Notes: generated from the letters alone by a model not told the origin. A stretch of DNA of 64,000 nt from Rhodobacteraceae bacterium Alg231-04 (GCA_900143635.1 FREY01000001.1:589324-653323); one strand, 5' to 3'. Numbered from the stretch's first letter, positions 34,494 to 44,222 are shown. A program made the numbers and translations.

Positions 34494-35366
34494 TTACAGC
34501 AGCTCTGCGTGGGCCATGGCCGCGTCAATGGCCGCTTTGGTGCTGGCCTCCAGCGTGGTCAGCGGCGAGCGGACCTCTTCGGAGCCAAAGCCCAATTTGG
34601 CGAGACCGTATTTGGCACCAGCAAGGCCGGGCTCGATGAAGATCGCCTCGTGCAGCGGCATCAGCTTGTCCTGATAGGCCAGCGCTTTTGCGTAGTCGCC
34701 TGCCAGTGTTGCGGCCTGAAATTCGGCGCAAAGCTTGGGCGCCACATTGGCGGTGACCGAGATGCAGCCGACGCCGCCATGGGCGTTGAACCCCAGTGCG
34801 GTGGCATCTTCGCCAGACAGCTGGATGAAGTCGGCACCACAAGAGGCGCGCTGCTGGCTGACGCGGGCGATATCGCCGGTCGCGTCTTTGACGCCGACAA
34901 TGCGCTCAAGCTTGGCCAGCTCACCCATGGTTTCAGGTGTCATGTCGACAACCGAACGGCCGGGGATATTGTAAATGATGATCGGGATATCGGCGCAATC
35001 ATGCGCGGCGGTGAAATGCGCCACCATGCCACGCTGAGTCGGCTTGTTATAATAGGGGGTCACCACAAGCGCGCCGTCAGCACCGGCCGATTTGGCAAAT
35101 TCGACAAAACGGGTCATTTCGACCGTGTTGTTGGACCCGGCGCCAGCGATAACCGGCACTCGGCCTGCGGCGGCTTTCACCACCTCAGCAATCACGGTTT
35201 CGTGTTCGTCATGGGTCAGCGTCGGGCTTTCACCGGTGGTGCCGACCGGCACCAGACCGTCAGAGCCCTGTCCGATCTGCCATTCAACCAAACGTTTGAG
35301 CGCATCCAGGTCCAGTTCACCGTTACGAAAAGGGGTGACAAGGGCTGGCATTGAGCCTTTGAACAT
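34494..35366 (-). CDS. dapA: 4-hydroxy-tetrahydrodipicolinate synthase
   Basis: DapA condenses pyruvate with aspartate semialdehyde, the first step towards lysine and meso-diaminopimelate. The 290-residue TIM-barrel protein has GTTGESPTL, the catalytic tyrosine in [19 protein letters not shown], and the Schiff-base lysine in [15 protein letters not shown] lies before the ATG. It is transcribed divergently from the lytic transglycosylase gene. Confidence 0.94.
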   Translation of the reverse strand: MFKGSMPALVTPFRNGELDLDALKRLVEWQIGQGSDGLVPVGTTGESPTLTHDEHETVIAEVVKAAAGRVPVIAGAGSNNTVEMTRFVEFAKSAGADGALVVTPYYNKPTQRGMVAHFTAAHDCADIPIIIYNIPGRSVVDMTPETMGELAKLERIVGVKDATGDIARVSQQRASCGADFIQLSGEDATALGFNAHGGVGCISVTANVAPKLCAEFQAATLAGDYAKALAYQDKLMPLHEAIFIEPGLAGAKYGLAKLGFGSEEVRSPLTTLEASTKAAIDAAMAHAELL

Positions 35367-35498
35367 GATTACGCTCCTAGTTGTGCGATCTCGGCAGGCG
35401 GCAAGTCACCGCCCATGGGAACAGCATGCCGGCAATTTGAGTTGATACCGGCCCGCCACGGGTTATCGTTTCTGCCTCTAGCCTTGGTTCATTGGAAA

Positions 35499-37475
35499 AT
35501 GCAAGTGATCACACGCATTCTGACCACTCTGACACTGTTTTGTGCCGGATTCACCCTGCCAGCCGCTGCCCAGCAGGGTCGCCAGCTGGGTGATGCACTG
35601 ATTCTGATGCGCGGCGAAAACTGGCAGGAGGCCGCCGCAGCCGCGGGTGCCGAAGCCGGGATCGCCAGCGACATCATAGAATGGCACCGCCTGCGCGAAG
35701 GCATGGGATCTGCCGAGGATGTCGCAGATTTCCTCGCCAGGCGCGATGACTGGCCCGGACTTGCCTACCTGCGGCGACGCAATGAACCGGTGATCGCCGG
35801 ATCGGACACCGGCACCATTCTCGCGTTTTATGCCGCAACGGCGCCGCAGACCGCCGAAGGGGTCCTCAGCCATGCGCGTGCCTTGTCCGAGACGGGCAAA
35901 CGCGGCGACGCAGAGGCCGCACTGGTTGCTGCCTGGCGGACCATGGCGATGGGAGACGCTATTCAAAAATCCTACCTGGCCGATCATGCAGCTCTGCTGA
36001 AACCGCACCATGCTGCGCGGCTGGACCGTCTGTTGTGGGACGGCCATCTGGTCAGTTCGCGCCGGATGTTGCCGCTGGTTGACGAAGATCAACGCGCATT
36101 GGCCGAGGCCCGCATCGCCCTGCAGGAGCGCGCCGCCGGGGTGGACAGCAAGATCGAAGCGGTCCCGGAGGCTTTGAAGGCCGCTGGCGGGCTGGCCTAT
36201 GATCGGTTTGCCTGGCGCGATGCAAAGAAGCGGCAGGAAGATGCCATCACCCTGATGCTGGCCACCAGTACCAGTGGCGACTCGCTGGGTGAGCCGGAGA
36301 AATGGGCGCGCCGCCGCAGCGATCTGGCGCGTCAGGACATGCGCGATGGAAATTTTTCCCGCTCATACAAATTGGCCGCCCAGCATCACACGACACCAGA
36401 GGCCGGTTATCGCTACAGCGATCTGGAATGGCTGTCGGGATATATTGCGCTGCAAAAGCTCGGCGATCCGACCACTGCGGCAGTGCATTTCGAACGCTTT
36501 CTGAACTCAGTCGAAACACCGATTTCCATCGGACGTGGTGGTTATTGGCTGGGGCGTGCCTATGCAGCCATGGGCGACGCTGACAAGGCCTATGAGGCTT
36601 TTGCGCAGGGTGCCCAGTATCAGACCTCCTTTTACGGGCTGCTGGCGGCCGAGGCATTGGGCCGCCCCTTTGATCCGGCCCTGACCGCACCGCCCTCTCT
36701 GCCGGATTGGCGCAATGCCGCGTTTTTGAACTCCTCGGTGACACAGGCCGGGTTGCTGTTGCTGTCGGCGGGTGAAACCGCGCTGGCGGAACGCTTCCTC
36801 ACCCATCAGGTTGAGAGTCTGGGGCCGGTGGCTGCGCGCCAGCTGGGTGCCATGGCCGTGGAGATGAAACAGCCGCATCTGGCGGTGATGATCGCCAAAC
36901 GGGCGGCCCGCCAGGGGGCCGAGCTGCAAGGCGCCTATTATCCGCTGCACCCGGTTGCATCCGAAAAACTGCCCATGGCAGGCGAAATGACCCTGGCGAT
37001 TGCCCGGCGCGAGAGCGAGTTTGACCCGGTTGTGGTCAGCCATGCGGGCGCGCGCGGGTTGATGCAGGTGATGCCGGCCACCGCCAAGAATGTCGCCCGC
37101 GAACTGGGCATTCTCGCCAATCATGCCACCTCGCGGCTGACCACGGACTGGCAATACAACGCCCGCCTTGGTGCCAACTATCTGGCCGGCCTAGCGGGCA
37201 CGTTTTCCGGCAATGTTGTGATGGTCTCTGCTGGCTATAATGCCGGGCCGCACCGGCCGCTAACCTGGATGGAGCGTTATGGCGATCCACGCGGTGAAAG
37301 CATCGAAACCATGGTCGACTGGATCGAACACATTCCCTTCAACGAGACCCGCAACTACGTCATGCGGGTCACCGAGAGCCTGCCGGTTTATCGGGCCCGA
37401 CTGGGCAAAGACCCGCTGCCCAAACCGTTCAGTCAGGAGCTGACCGGCTCAACGCTTTTTGCGTTCGCGCCATAG
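35499..37475 (+). CDS. slt: Soluble lytic murein transglycosylase (Slt70-like)
   Basis: This 658-residue periplasmic enzyme cleaves peptidoglycan between MurNAc and GlcNAc. A signal peptide (ILTTLTLFCAGFTLPAAAQ) is followed by a long all-alpha ring domain of repeated helices. The C-terminal lysozyme-like domain has RRESEF, in which Glu505 is the catalytic acid, then GARGLMQVMPATAK and SAGYNAGPHR. The ATG at 35499 puts the signal peptide at the N-terminus. Its 3' end overlaps the convergent exporter gene by 27 bases. Confidence 0.92.
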   Translation: MQVITRILTTLTLFCAGFTLPAAAQQGRQLGDALILMRGENWQEAAAAAGAEAGIASDIIEWHRLREGMGSAEDVADFLARRDDWPGLAYLRRRNEPVIAGSDTGTILAFYAATAPQTAEGVLSHARALSETGKRGDAEAALVAAWRTMAMGDAIQKSYLADHAALLKPHHAARLDRLLWDGHLVSSRRMLPLVDEDQRALAEARIALQERAAGVDSKIEAVPEALKAAGGLAYDRFAWRDAKKRQEDAITLMLATSTSGDSLGEPEKWARRRSDLARQDMRDGNFSRSYKLAAQHHTTPEAGYRYSDLEWLSGYIALQKLGDPTTAAVHFERFLNSVETPISIGRGGYWLGRAYAAMGDADKAYEAFAQGAQYQTSFYGLLAAEALGRPFDPALTAPPSLPDWRNAAFLNSSVTQAGLLLLSAGETALAERFLTHQVESLGPVAARQLGAMAVEMKQPHLAVMIAKRAARQGAELQGAYYPLHPVASEKLPMAGEMTLAIARRESEFDPVVVSHAGARGLMQVMPATAKNVARELGILANHATSRLTTDWQYNARLGANYLAGLAGTFSGNVVMVSAGYNAGPHRPLTWMERYGDPRGESIETMVDWIEHIPFNETRNYVMRVTESLPVYRARLGKDPLPKPFSQELTGSTLFAFAP

Positions 37476-38345
37476 GGTGAACATACCCGCAGCGATAATC
37501 AGCCCGGCGCCAATGGCCACGTTGTTGCGGATCACCTCGCCAAAAACAAAGATGCCCAGAAACGCGGTCCAGACCAGATGGAAATAGGCAAAGGGCTGCA
37601 CCGCGCCTGCCTCGGCCACCTCATAGCATTTGATCAGCAGCCAGTGCCCGGTGACACCTGACACACAAAGCGTGCCCATCCAGAACCAGTCACCACGGCT
37701 CATCGACTCCCAGAACCACATGCCAACCGCCGTCATTACCACCGCGCCGGCAATCCCGGTCCAGAAAAAGCTTGTGGCGGTATTGTCCTGCCGTGCCGCG
37801 TAGCGGGTCAGCAGACCGTAGAGTGCAAACATCAGCGCCGACAGGAATGGGATAACCGCCAGCGGGTTGAACACCCCGGCACCGGGTTTGAGGATAATCA
37901 GCACCCCAATCAGACCTGCGCCAATCGCCGCCCAGCGCCGCCAGCCGACGCTTTCGCCCAGCACCGGCCCGCTGAGGGCCGCAACCAGCAGCGGATAGCA
38001 GATGAACACCGCCTGACTGTTGATCAGCCCCAGAACGGTAAAACCGTAGACCGCCACACAGATCTCTGCGACCAGCAGCACGCCGCGAAAGATCTGCAGA
38101 CCCAGCTGAGCGGTGCGCGCCGTGGCCCGGATGCCGCCGGGGGCGCGCATGGCGAGGAAAATAACAAAGGCGGCAAAAAACCAGTAGCGCACCATCACCA
38201 CCATATAGGTGTTGTAGGTCCCGGCCAGATGGCGTGAAATCGCGTCCTGCAGGGCAAAGACCACCGTGGCCCCGACCATCAGCAGGATGCCCAGCGGCAC
38301 ATTGTTGCTCTGCGGTGTTGCAGGTGCCGCTGGCGCGTCACTCAT
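37449..38345 (-). CDS. EamA-family (DMT superfamily) transporter
   Basis: This 298-residue inner-membrane protein has ten predicted helices in two EamA repeats, and the C-terminus is positively charged (WRERKKR). Such proteins usually export metabolites or amino acids; the substrate is unknown. Its ATG overlaps the mnmD stop by 4 bases, so the two are cotranscribed. The 3' end runs into slt on the other strand. Confidence 0.85.
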   Translation of the reverse strand: MSDAPAAPATPQSNNVPLGILLMVGATVVFALQDAISRHLAGTYNTYMVVMVRYWFFAAFVIFLAMRAPGGIRATARTAQLGLQIFRGVLLVAEICVAVYGFTVLGLINSQAVFICYPLLVAALSGPVLGESVGWRRWAAIGAGLIGVLIILKPGAGVFNPLAVIPFLSALMFALYGLLTRYAARQDNTATSFFWTGIAGAVVMTAVGMWFWESMSRGDWFWMGTLCVSGVTGHWLLIKCYEVAEAGAVQPFAYFHLVWTAFLGIFVFGEVIRNNVAIGAGLIIAAGMFTLWRERKKR

Positions 38346-39010
38346 ACCAGTCTTGCCCTCGTCATATGCCGCTTGCGCCCGAAACCCGGCACGCGTTCAA
38401 CTTCAAAACCACCGGCCTCAAGCCCGCGGCGCACGAAGCCCGCCGCCGTATAGGTCGCCGCCGTACCGCCAGGTGCAGTGTGGCGGGCCACCTCGGCCAT
38501 CAGGCTTTCTTCCCACAGTTCGGGATTTTTTGCCGGTGAAAACCCGTCCAGAAACCACGCATCCGCCTGCCCGGTCCACCCCGGCAGCGACGCACGCGCG
38601 TCGCCTATGACCATTTCCAGCCGCAGGGTGCCAAGGTCGCAAGTGCCCCGCCCGGTCCATTGCGCCAGAAACCGCTCCGCCCAGGGGGCCACCGCCGGGA
38701 AGGCCTGAAGCGCGCGTGCCATATCGTCAGGCTGCATTGGGAAGGCCTCGAAACTGGTGAAGGTCAGCGCGCCCGTTTGGCCAGACTCTTCCCACGCCTT
38801 CCAGGCGGCAAGCATATTAAGCCCAGTGCCAAAACCCAGTTCAGCAATATGAAACCCCGGCACAAACCGGTCCGGCAGCGCGTTGCCATCCAGAAAAACA
38901 TGGCCCGTTTCCGCCAGCCCGTCCTGCAGCGAGAAATAGGGATCATCAAACTGATCCGACACCGGAATGGCGCCGTCGCGCCAGCTGAGGCGGGCCTGCT
39001 GGTCTGCCAT
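38342..39010 (-). CDS. mnmD: tRNA 5-methylaminomethyl-2-thiouridine methyltransferase MnmD (stand-alone MnmC1)
   Basis: This 222-residue SAM-dependent enzyme makes the final methylation of mnm5s2U34 in tRNA. Residues 57-65 (ELGFGTGLN) form the SAM site. DAWFLDGFSPAKNPELWEE is the family signature, and the C-terminus VPGFGRKRHMTRARL matches MnmC1. In enterobacteria it is fused to the FAD oxidase MnmC2; here the oxidase-like gene is separate and divergent at 39069. The start at 39010 removes 49 non-homologous residues that would overlap that gene. Confidence 0.9.
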   Translation of the reverse strand: MADQQARLSWRDGAIPVSDQFDDPYFSLQDGLAETGHVFLDGNALPDRFVPGFHIAELGFGTGLNMLAAWKAWEESGQTGALTFTSFEAFPMQPDDMARALQAFPAVAPWAERFLAQWTGRGTCDLGTLRLEMVIGDARASLPGWTGQADAWFLDGFSPAKNPELWEESLMAEVARHTAPGGTAATYTAAGFVRRGLEAGGFEVERVPGFGRKRHMTRARLV

Positions 39011-39068
39011 GCTATAATCCCCTAGAGAGCTTCCTGAAACGGCGCGACACTGACGAAAGGACGACCAA

Positions 39069-40109
39069 ATGGCAATGGCAGACATCACCGTACGCGGGGC
39101 TGGCGCATTCGGCCTGACAATCGCCTGGACCTGCGCGCGCCGGGGCGCCAAGGTCAAGGTGATTGATCCTTACGGCGCCGGCGCGGGATCCTCCGGCGGG
39201 CTGGTCGGCGCGCTGGCCCCGCATGTGCCGGAAAATTGGAACCCCAAGAAGAATTTCCAGCTCGACAGCCTGCTGATGGCGGCCGATTTCTGGGCCGAGG
39301 TTGAGGCCACCGGCGGGGTCTCACCCGGTTATGCCCGCAGCGGGCGCCTGCAGCCCATCAAGGACGCCCGCACCCTGGAACTGGCCCATCAACGCGCCGA
39401 AAACGCCCGTTCCCTGTGGCGGGGCGAGGCAGAGTGGCGGGTGGAAAAGGCAGATGAAAGCGGTCCGTGGTGCCCGCCCAGCCCCACCGGCTATGTCATC
39501 CACGACACGCTCACCGCCCGTATGTCACCGCGCATGGCCGGGGCCGCACTGGTGGCGGCGCTGGAGGTGATGGGGGTGCATGTGGAAGCGGAGGGGCCGG
39601 AAGAGGGGAAGGTCGTCCACGCCACCGGAGCAAACGGCTTGAAAGACCTGAACGCAGCCTTCGGCAAAACGGTCGGCACCGGCGTCAAGGGGCAGTCGGC
39701 GCTGATGCGCTTTGATGCACATGACTTGCCGCAGATCTTTGCCGAAAACATCTACTTCGTGCCGCACGCGGACCACACGCTGGCCGTCGGCTCCACCAGT
39801 GAGCGTGACTACGATGACCCCGCAGGCACCGATCAGCAGCTCGAAGACATTATTGACCGCGCCCGCGCCATGCTGCCGGTGCTGCACGGCGCCGAGGTGA
39901 TCGACCGCTGGGCCGGGGTGCGCCCGCGCTCCAAATCCCGCGCGCCGATGCTGGGCGCATGGCCGGGGCGGAACGGTCATTTCATCGCCAATGGCGGCTT
40001 CAAAATCGGCTTTGGCATGGCTCCTAAAGTGGCGCTGGTGATGGCAGACCTGCTGCTAGAGGGCAGGGATGGAATTCCCGACGGTTTCAGGGTCGAGGAC
40101 AACCTATAG
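39069..40109 (+). CDS. FAD-dependent oxidoreductase, candidate stand-alone MnmC2
   Basis: This 346-residue DAO-type flavoprotein has the FAD motif GAGAFGLTIAW, followed by SSGGLVGALAPHVPENW. The middle region resembles glycine oxidases and MnmC2 (SGRLQPIKDA), and VIDRWAGVRPRSKSRAPMLG and ANGGFKIGFGMAP lie near the end. Position beside mnmD suggests it converts cmnm5 to nm5 on tRNA U34, the reaction before MnmD. The alternative is a D-amino-acid dehydrogenase. AAAGGA lies before the ATG; a second ATG six bases on is equally possible. Confidence 0.75.
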   Translation: MAMADITVRGAGAFGLTIAWTCARRGAKVKVIDPYGAGAGSSGGLVGALAPHVPENWNPKKNFQLDSLLMAADFWAEVEATGGVSPGYARSGRLQPIKDARTLELAHQRAENARSLWRGEAEWRVEKADESGPWCPPSPTGYVIHDTLTARMSPRMAGAALVAALEVMGVHVEAEGPEEGKVVHATGANGLKDLNAAFGKTVGTGVKGQSALMRFDAHDLPQIFAENIYFVPHADHTLAVGSTSERDYDDPAGTDQQLEDIIDRARAMLPVLHGAEVIDRWAGVRPRSKSRAPMLGAWPGRNGHFIANGGFKIGFGMAPKVALVMADLLLEGRDGIPDGFRVEDNL

Positions 40110-40317
40110 CGCCCTCAAAACTGCCGGTCGGCGCTTTAGGGCCCCGCCCCCCCTGCGCATGGTCAAACCCCTGATCACGCACAAGCGAATGCCGGTCGGG
40201 GGCCTTCATAACCACCCTGCAAGCGGGAATTGGCGCACCTCCTCAAAAAAGCGAATGGTCATTCTTGAAAGCTTTGCAGCGAGAAATTAGCTGCCAAGTA
40301 TACCAAGGAAACCCCAA

Positions 40318-40719
40318 ATGCGCTGTTCTGTTACCTCGTTAGACCATGTTGCCCTCACCGTGCGAAACATCCCCAACACACTCGACTTCTATACCCGGAT
40401 TCTCGATACCGATACCGAGCTTGTTCAACCGGAAAGCGGCCCAGCCCGGTTTGCCCTGCGCTGCGGCGCGCAGAAAATAGATCTGCAAGAGACCGGACGC
40501 GAAGAACACCCCTCGGCAGCTGTCAGCACCACGGGCGCGGCTGATCTATGTTTCTTGTCGCGCACACCGCTGGCTGACTGGGTTGATCATCTGCAGACCC
40601 AAGGGATCAAGATCCTCGCAGGGCCCGAACCGCGCATCGGGGCCAGGGGTCTGCTGCAGTCAATCTTCATCCGCGACCCGGACCAGAACCTGATCGAAAT
40701 CGCCAACCTGCGTTGCTGA
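40318..40719 (+). CDS. VOC-family (glyoxalase/dioxygenase fold) protein
   Basis: This 133-residue protein has one vicinal-oxygen-chelate domain. The N-terminal LDHVALTVRNIPNTLDFYTRI gives a metal-ligand histidine, and the C-terminal SIFIRDPDQNLIEIAN gives a metal-ligand glutamate. The family covers glyoxalases, fosfomycin-resistance proteins and dioxygenases; the substrate cannot be read. AAGGA precedes the ATG. It stands alone with a 208-base leader that shows no other gene. Confidence 0.8.
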   Translation: MRCSVTSLDHVALTVRNIPNTLDFYTRILDTDTELVQPESGPARFALRCGAQKIDLQETGREEHPSAAVSTTGAADLCFLSRTPLADWVDHLQTQGIKILAGPEPRIGARGLLQSIFIRDPDQNLIEIANLRC

Positions 40720-40730
40720 GGACGGCATCA

Positions 40731-41276
40731 TCACCCACGCTCAGCTGCAGTCCGCAAATTTCGCATCAGGGCTTCCAAAGACGCAGCATAGCGTTCATTT
40801 GCCAATTGCCCGTTCTCCTGAAACTGGCTGCCCGAAGCGGCGACATGCAGCTGCGGCCCGGCGATGACCAAGGGTCGGAACGGCGAGAGCCAATGACGCA
40901 GCGCAGCCTGCGCCTGTTCGCCGCCAGCGCGGCCCGCCGCTGCTGACATCACCGCGACCGGTTTGTCGGCCCAAGGGTTGCCCTTTGTGCGACTTACCCA
41001 GTCCAGTGCATTCTTCAACACGCCTGACGGCGCCTTATTATACTCAGGTGTGGAGATCACCACGGCGTCTACCTTGGCGATCTGATCTGCCAACAACTGT
41101 GCAGCATCCGGAATACCAGCCACGCTTTCTGCGTCCCCGTCATAAAGAGGAAGCATCAAGTCCGCCTCATGAACCTTCGCCGACCCGAAGAGGCGTACAG
41201 CTTCGCTCAGAAGTTTTCGATTTGTAGACTCCCGGCGTAACGATCCAGAAATGGTAAGGAGGGTCAGGGCCTTCAT
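40731..41276 (-). CDS. NAD(P)H-dependent FMN reductase
   Basis: This 181-residue flavodoxin-like protein has the FMN phosphate loop GSLRRESTNRKLL near the N-terminus. The NADPH-dependent FMN reductase motif VVISTPEYNKAPSGVLKNALDW and the cofactor region KPVAVMSAAAGRAGGEQAQ follow. It probably reduces FMN, quinones or chromate-type acceptors. The ATG at 41276 starts directly at KALTLLTISGSL; the longer frame is not homologous. It converges on the VOC gene with 11 bases between stops. Confidence 0.87.
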   Translation of the reverse strand: MKALTLLTISGSLRRESTNRKLLSEAVRLFGSAKVHEADLMLPLYDGDAESVAGIPDAAQLLADQIAKVDAVVISTPEYNKAPSGVLKNALDWVSRTKGNPWADKPVAVMSAAAGRAGGEQAQAALRHWLSPFRPLVIAGPQLHVAASGSQFQENGQLANERYAASLEALMRNLRTAAERG

Positions 41277-41527
41277 GAAATGTTCCTTTGCGCGTCGTTC
41301 CACTCCCAACCTGACGCAGAGATAGTATCCTAACCAGCACCGATTGCGCGCAACACCTGTGCGACAGTGCGAAGCAGCGCCCGCGCAATCATGTCAGAAA
41401 GGCGCTCCCGCCCCCTCAAGATGGCCTCACGGCCCTCCTTCGGCTTTGGGCGTGGCGTCTCTGGCCCAATAGGGCCGGGACATTATCAATACCCGCAGCA
41501 CAGGCAGGAGGTCCTGTGGCGTCAAAG

Positions 41528-42187
41528 TTACCCGTCTTGCGGGATGACGACGATTTCGACGCGGCGGTTCTGTGCCTTACCTTCCGGAGTCAGGTTGGAC
41601 GCAACCGGGTCATTTTCGCCGCGGCCAATTGTGGTCAGGCGGTTGTAGGGCACGCCGCCTGACTGGATGCTATCTGCAACCGCATTGGCGCGGCGTTCCG
41701 ACAGGCCTTGATTGTAGGAGGCATCACCATCGCTGTCGGTATGTCCAACAACCTGCACGACACTGTTGGGATATCGAACCAGACTGTCAGCCACCCGCCG
41801 CAGATCGGCCTGCATCGGCGCGCTGACCGCGTAGCTGTCGGTAGCGAATGTCAGATCGTTAGGCAGTGACACGATCAATCTATCCCCGGTGTTGACGATG
41901 GAAATACCGTCGCTCTGCAAGGTCTGACGCAACTCCTTTTCCTGCGCGTCCAGCTGGTTGCCAATCACCCCGCCTGCCGTCGCGCCGACGATCGCACCGG
42001 TCACAGCACCCAACCCAGGGTCCGAGTCATTGGCGATTGCCCCAACGCCGGCCCCCAAAATGCCGCCGATAATCGCGCCTTGCTGCGTTTTGCTGCCGGG
42101 CTGGCTCAGCGCGCCCGGATCAGTGCAGGCCCCAAGGCCCAAAACGGCCAGAGCGCTCACTGCAACGGAAAATCGTGTATAGGTCAT
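41528..42187 (-). CDS. OmpA-family lipoprotein with glycine-zipper segment
   Basis: This 219-residue outer-membrane lipoprotein has a signal peptide ending in the lipobox LGAC. A Gly-zipper region rich in GAIIGGILGAGVGAIAND and GAIVGATAGGVIGNQ comes next. The C-terminal OmpA domain binds peptidoglycan (VVGHTDSDGDASYNQGLSERRA and the terminal NRRVEIVV). The YiaD/Pal-like layout suggests a role in tethering the outer membrane to the wall. It is monocistronic by spacing. Confidence 0.88.
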   Translation of the reverse strand: MTYTRFSVAVSALAVLGLGACTDPGALSQPGSKTQQGAIIGGILGAGVGAIANDSDPGLGAVTGAIVGATAGGVIGNQLDAQEKELRQTLQSDGISIVNTGDRLIVSLPNDLTFATDSYAVSAPMQADLRRVADSLVRYPNSVVQVVGHTDSDGDASYNQGLSERRANAVADSIQSGGVPYNRLTTIGRGENDPVASNLTPEGKAQNRRVEIVVIPQDG

Positions 42188-42399
42188 GAAAGTGCCTTTT
42201 CTGCTCTGCTCCGGCGTCAAGAAAGAGGCCGGTTCTTTGGCGGCAACTATTCCAAGCCGCCGCGCCTGCCTCAAGCCCGAAAGACCGATGATCGGCGGTT
42301 CCTCGCCCACATTTTCGCTAAACTGCCGCGTTGACTGAAGAAACCCGGCCCTACAGCCCCCCGGATATGGCCTTGCAGCCTCTGATCCACCGCCTGGGA

Positions 42400-43242
42400 T
42401 CAGCTGTCGTCTGACCGGGCCGCCTCATAGGCAAGCATGGCGCGTTTCACCGGCAGGCCCCAGTGATAGCCGCCCAGCGCGCCGGATTTGCGCAGCGCCC
42501 TGTGGCAGGGGATCAGCCAGCTGACCGGGTTGCGCCCCACCGCGGTGCCCACCGCGCGCACCGCACGCGGGCTGCCGATGCTTTCGGCGATTTCGGAATA
42601 GGTTGAAACATGCCCCGAGGGGATCCGCAGCAGAGCCTCCCAAACCTTGATCTGCAGGGGCGCACCAATCATATGCAGCGCGGTTTCGCCTTTTTGCGCA
42701 AAGGCGGCCTCGGCCCAGGGGCGCAGGCTTTGCGGATCCTCGACGAAATCGGCCTGTGGCCAGCGGGTTCGCATATCGGCCATCGCGGGTTCAGCCCCGG
42801 TTTCGGCAGCAAAGGCCAGCCCACACAGGCCCTTGTCGGTGCCCATCACCAGCGCCAGACCAAAGGGGCTGTCAAACCAGCCCCAGCGCACCACCAGCCC
42901 CTGCCCTTTGCGGGCATAGTCGCCGGGGCTCATCGCCTCCCAGCGCAGAAAAAGGTCGTGCAACCGGCCCGATCCCGACAGGCCCACCGCATGGGCGGCG
43001 TCCAATGTGGTGAAGTGATCCCGCAGCAGCGCCTTGGCATGGCCTAGCCGCAGATATTGCTGATACCGTTTGGGCGACACCCCCACCCAGGCCGAAAACA
43101 GCCGCTGGAAATGTGAGGGGCTCATATCCATCCGGCGGGCCAGATCTTCAAGGCTCAAATCCTCGCCGCCTTCATCGATCAGCTCGAGCGCACGGCGCAT
43201 GACGCCGTAGTGATAGCTGCCTTCGCGGGTCTGGACATTCAT
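42400..43242 (-). CDS. Ada-like fusion: AraC-type domain plus O6-alkylguanine-DNA alkyltransferase
   Basis: This 280-residue protein joins an N-terminal AraC helix-turn-helix pair (about residues 10-115, with SLEDLARRMDMSPSHFQRLF) to a methylguanine methyltransferase domain. The acceptor Cys246 is in LIPCHR, and the GHVSTYSEIAESIGSPRAVRAVG region binds DNA. The N-terminal zinc domain of Ada, which senses methylphosphotriesters, is missing. It can repair O6-alkylguanine, but how it would sense damage is unclear. It is divergent from a serine hydrolase gene. Confidence 0.9.
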   Translation of the reverse strand: MNVQTREGSYHYGVMRRALELIDEGGEDLSLEDLARRMDMSPSHFQRLFSAWVGVSPKRYQQYLRLGHAKALLRDHFTTLDAAHAVGLSGSGRLHDLFLRWEAMSPGDYARKGQGLVVRWGWFDSPFGLALVMGTDKGLCGLAFAAETGAEPAMADMRTRWPQADFVEDPQSLRPWAEAAFAQKGETALHMIGAPLQIKVWEALLRIPSGHVSTYSEIAESIGSPRAVRAVGTAVGRNPVSWLIPCHRALRKSGALGGYHWGLPVKRAMLAYEAARSDDS

Positions 43243-43337
43243 CGGCTTTCCCCTTCACCTTCCACCGATAGACTAGCCATCGCCGCCCCCGGTATCGACC
43301 CGGAACTTGCGGCTTTGGCAACAGTGGAGGATTTGGG

Positions 43338-44222
43338 ATGTTCACAGCGGTTCTGGATCAGGTCGGCACTGTTCTGCGCGATGATGCCCCAGAGGCGTTG
43401 TTTCCCTGGTGGAGCTTTACCAAGCCGGTGATCGCCACCCTTGTGCTGCGCCGCGCTGAAACGGACGGGACGGATCTGGATGCCCGCCTCCCGGATGAGA
43501 ATTTCAGCCTTCGTCAGCTGATGCAGCACAGGTCGGGCCTGCGCGACTATGGCCCCCTGCCCGCCTATCAACAGGCGGTGGCCGCGCGGGGAACGCCCTG
43601 GTCCGCAGAGACACTGCTGGAGGCCGCCCGAACCAAGGGCACGGCCTTTGCGCCCGGCACAGGCTGGAGCTATTCCAACACCGGCTACCTGCTGCTGCGC
43701 CACTGGTTGGAGCAGCGGCACGGCACCCCGCTGGCCGCGATTCTGCAGTCCGAAATCCTGTCACCCCTCGGCCTGCAGGCCCGATTGGCAGGGACCCAAG
43801 GGGACTTTGCAGCCCTTCACTGGGATGCGGACGGCTATCATCCGGGCTGGGTCTATCACGGCTGCCTGATGGGAACCGCACAAGAGGCAGCAAAGCTGTT
43901 GCACGCGTTGCTATTTGGCGATCTGCTGGACGGGCCAACCCGCCTGGCCATGCGCCTGCGCGACATGGAAGGCCCAGCCATCCCCGGCCGCGTCTGGAGC
44001 CGGATCGGCTATGGGCTCGGCCTGATGAACGGCGAAGCGCCAGGCGTTGGAACCGTGCTTGGCCATACAGGCTGCGGGCCATTTTCGGCCAATCTGGTCG
44101 CGCATTTTCCGGATCTTCCGACTCCCGTGACCGTGGCCAGTTTCTGCGCAGGGGGCGACGAGACACCCGCGGAATATGAGGCGGTTTCTGTGGCCCAGCA
44201 ACACAGCAATAACCCTGCCTGA
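43338..44222 (+). CDS. Serine hydrolase of the class C beta-lactamase-related family
   Basis: This 294-residue protein has the active-site motifs Ser26-Phe-Thr-Lys29, Tyr112-Ser-Asn114 and a C-terminal HTG. That marks a penicillin-binding-protein-like esterase or D-aminopeptidase fold. No signal peptide is seen, so it is probably cytoplasmic and unlikely to be a resistance beta-lactamase. GGAGG precedes the ATG. The substrate is unknown. Confidence 0.82.
   Translation: MFTAVLDQVGTVLRDDAPEALFPWWSFTKPVIATLVLRRAETDGTDLDARLPDENFSLRQLMQHRSGLRDYGPLPAYQQAVAARGTPWSAETLLEAARTKGTAFAPGTGWSYSNTGYLLLRHWLEQRHGTPLAAILQSEILSPLGLQARLAGTQGDFAALHWDADGYHPGWVYHGCLMGTAQEAAKLLHALLFGDLLDGPTRLAMRLRDMEGPAIPGRVWSRIGYGLGLMNGEAPGVGTVLGHTGCGPFSANLVAHFPDLPTPVTVASFCAGGDETPAEYEAVSVAQQHSNNPA

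Noticed and set aside
43338-44222. Antibiotic-resistance beta-lactamase
   Set aside because: SxxK, YxN and HTG are present, but there is no signal peptide and the wider family is mainly esterases and peptidases.
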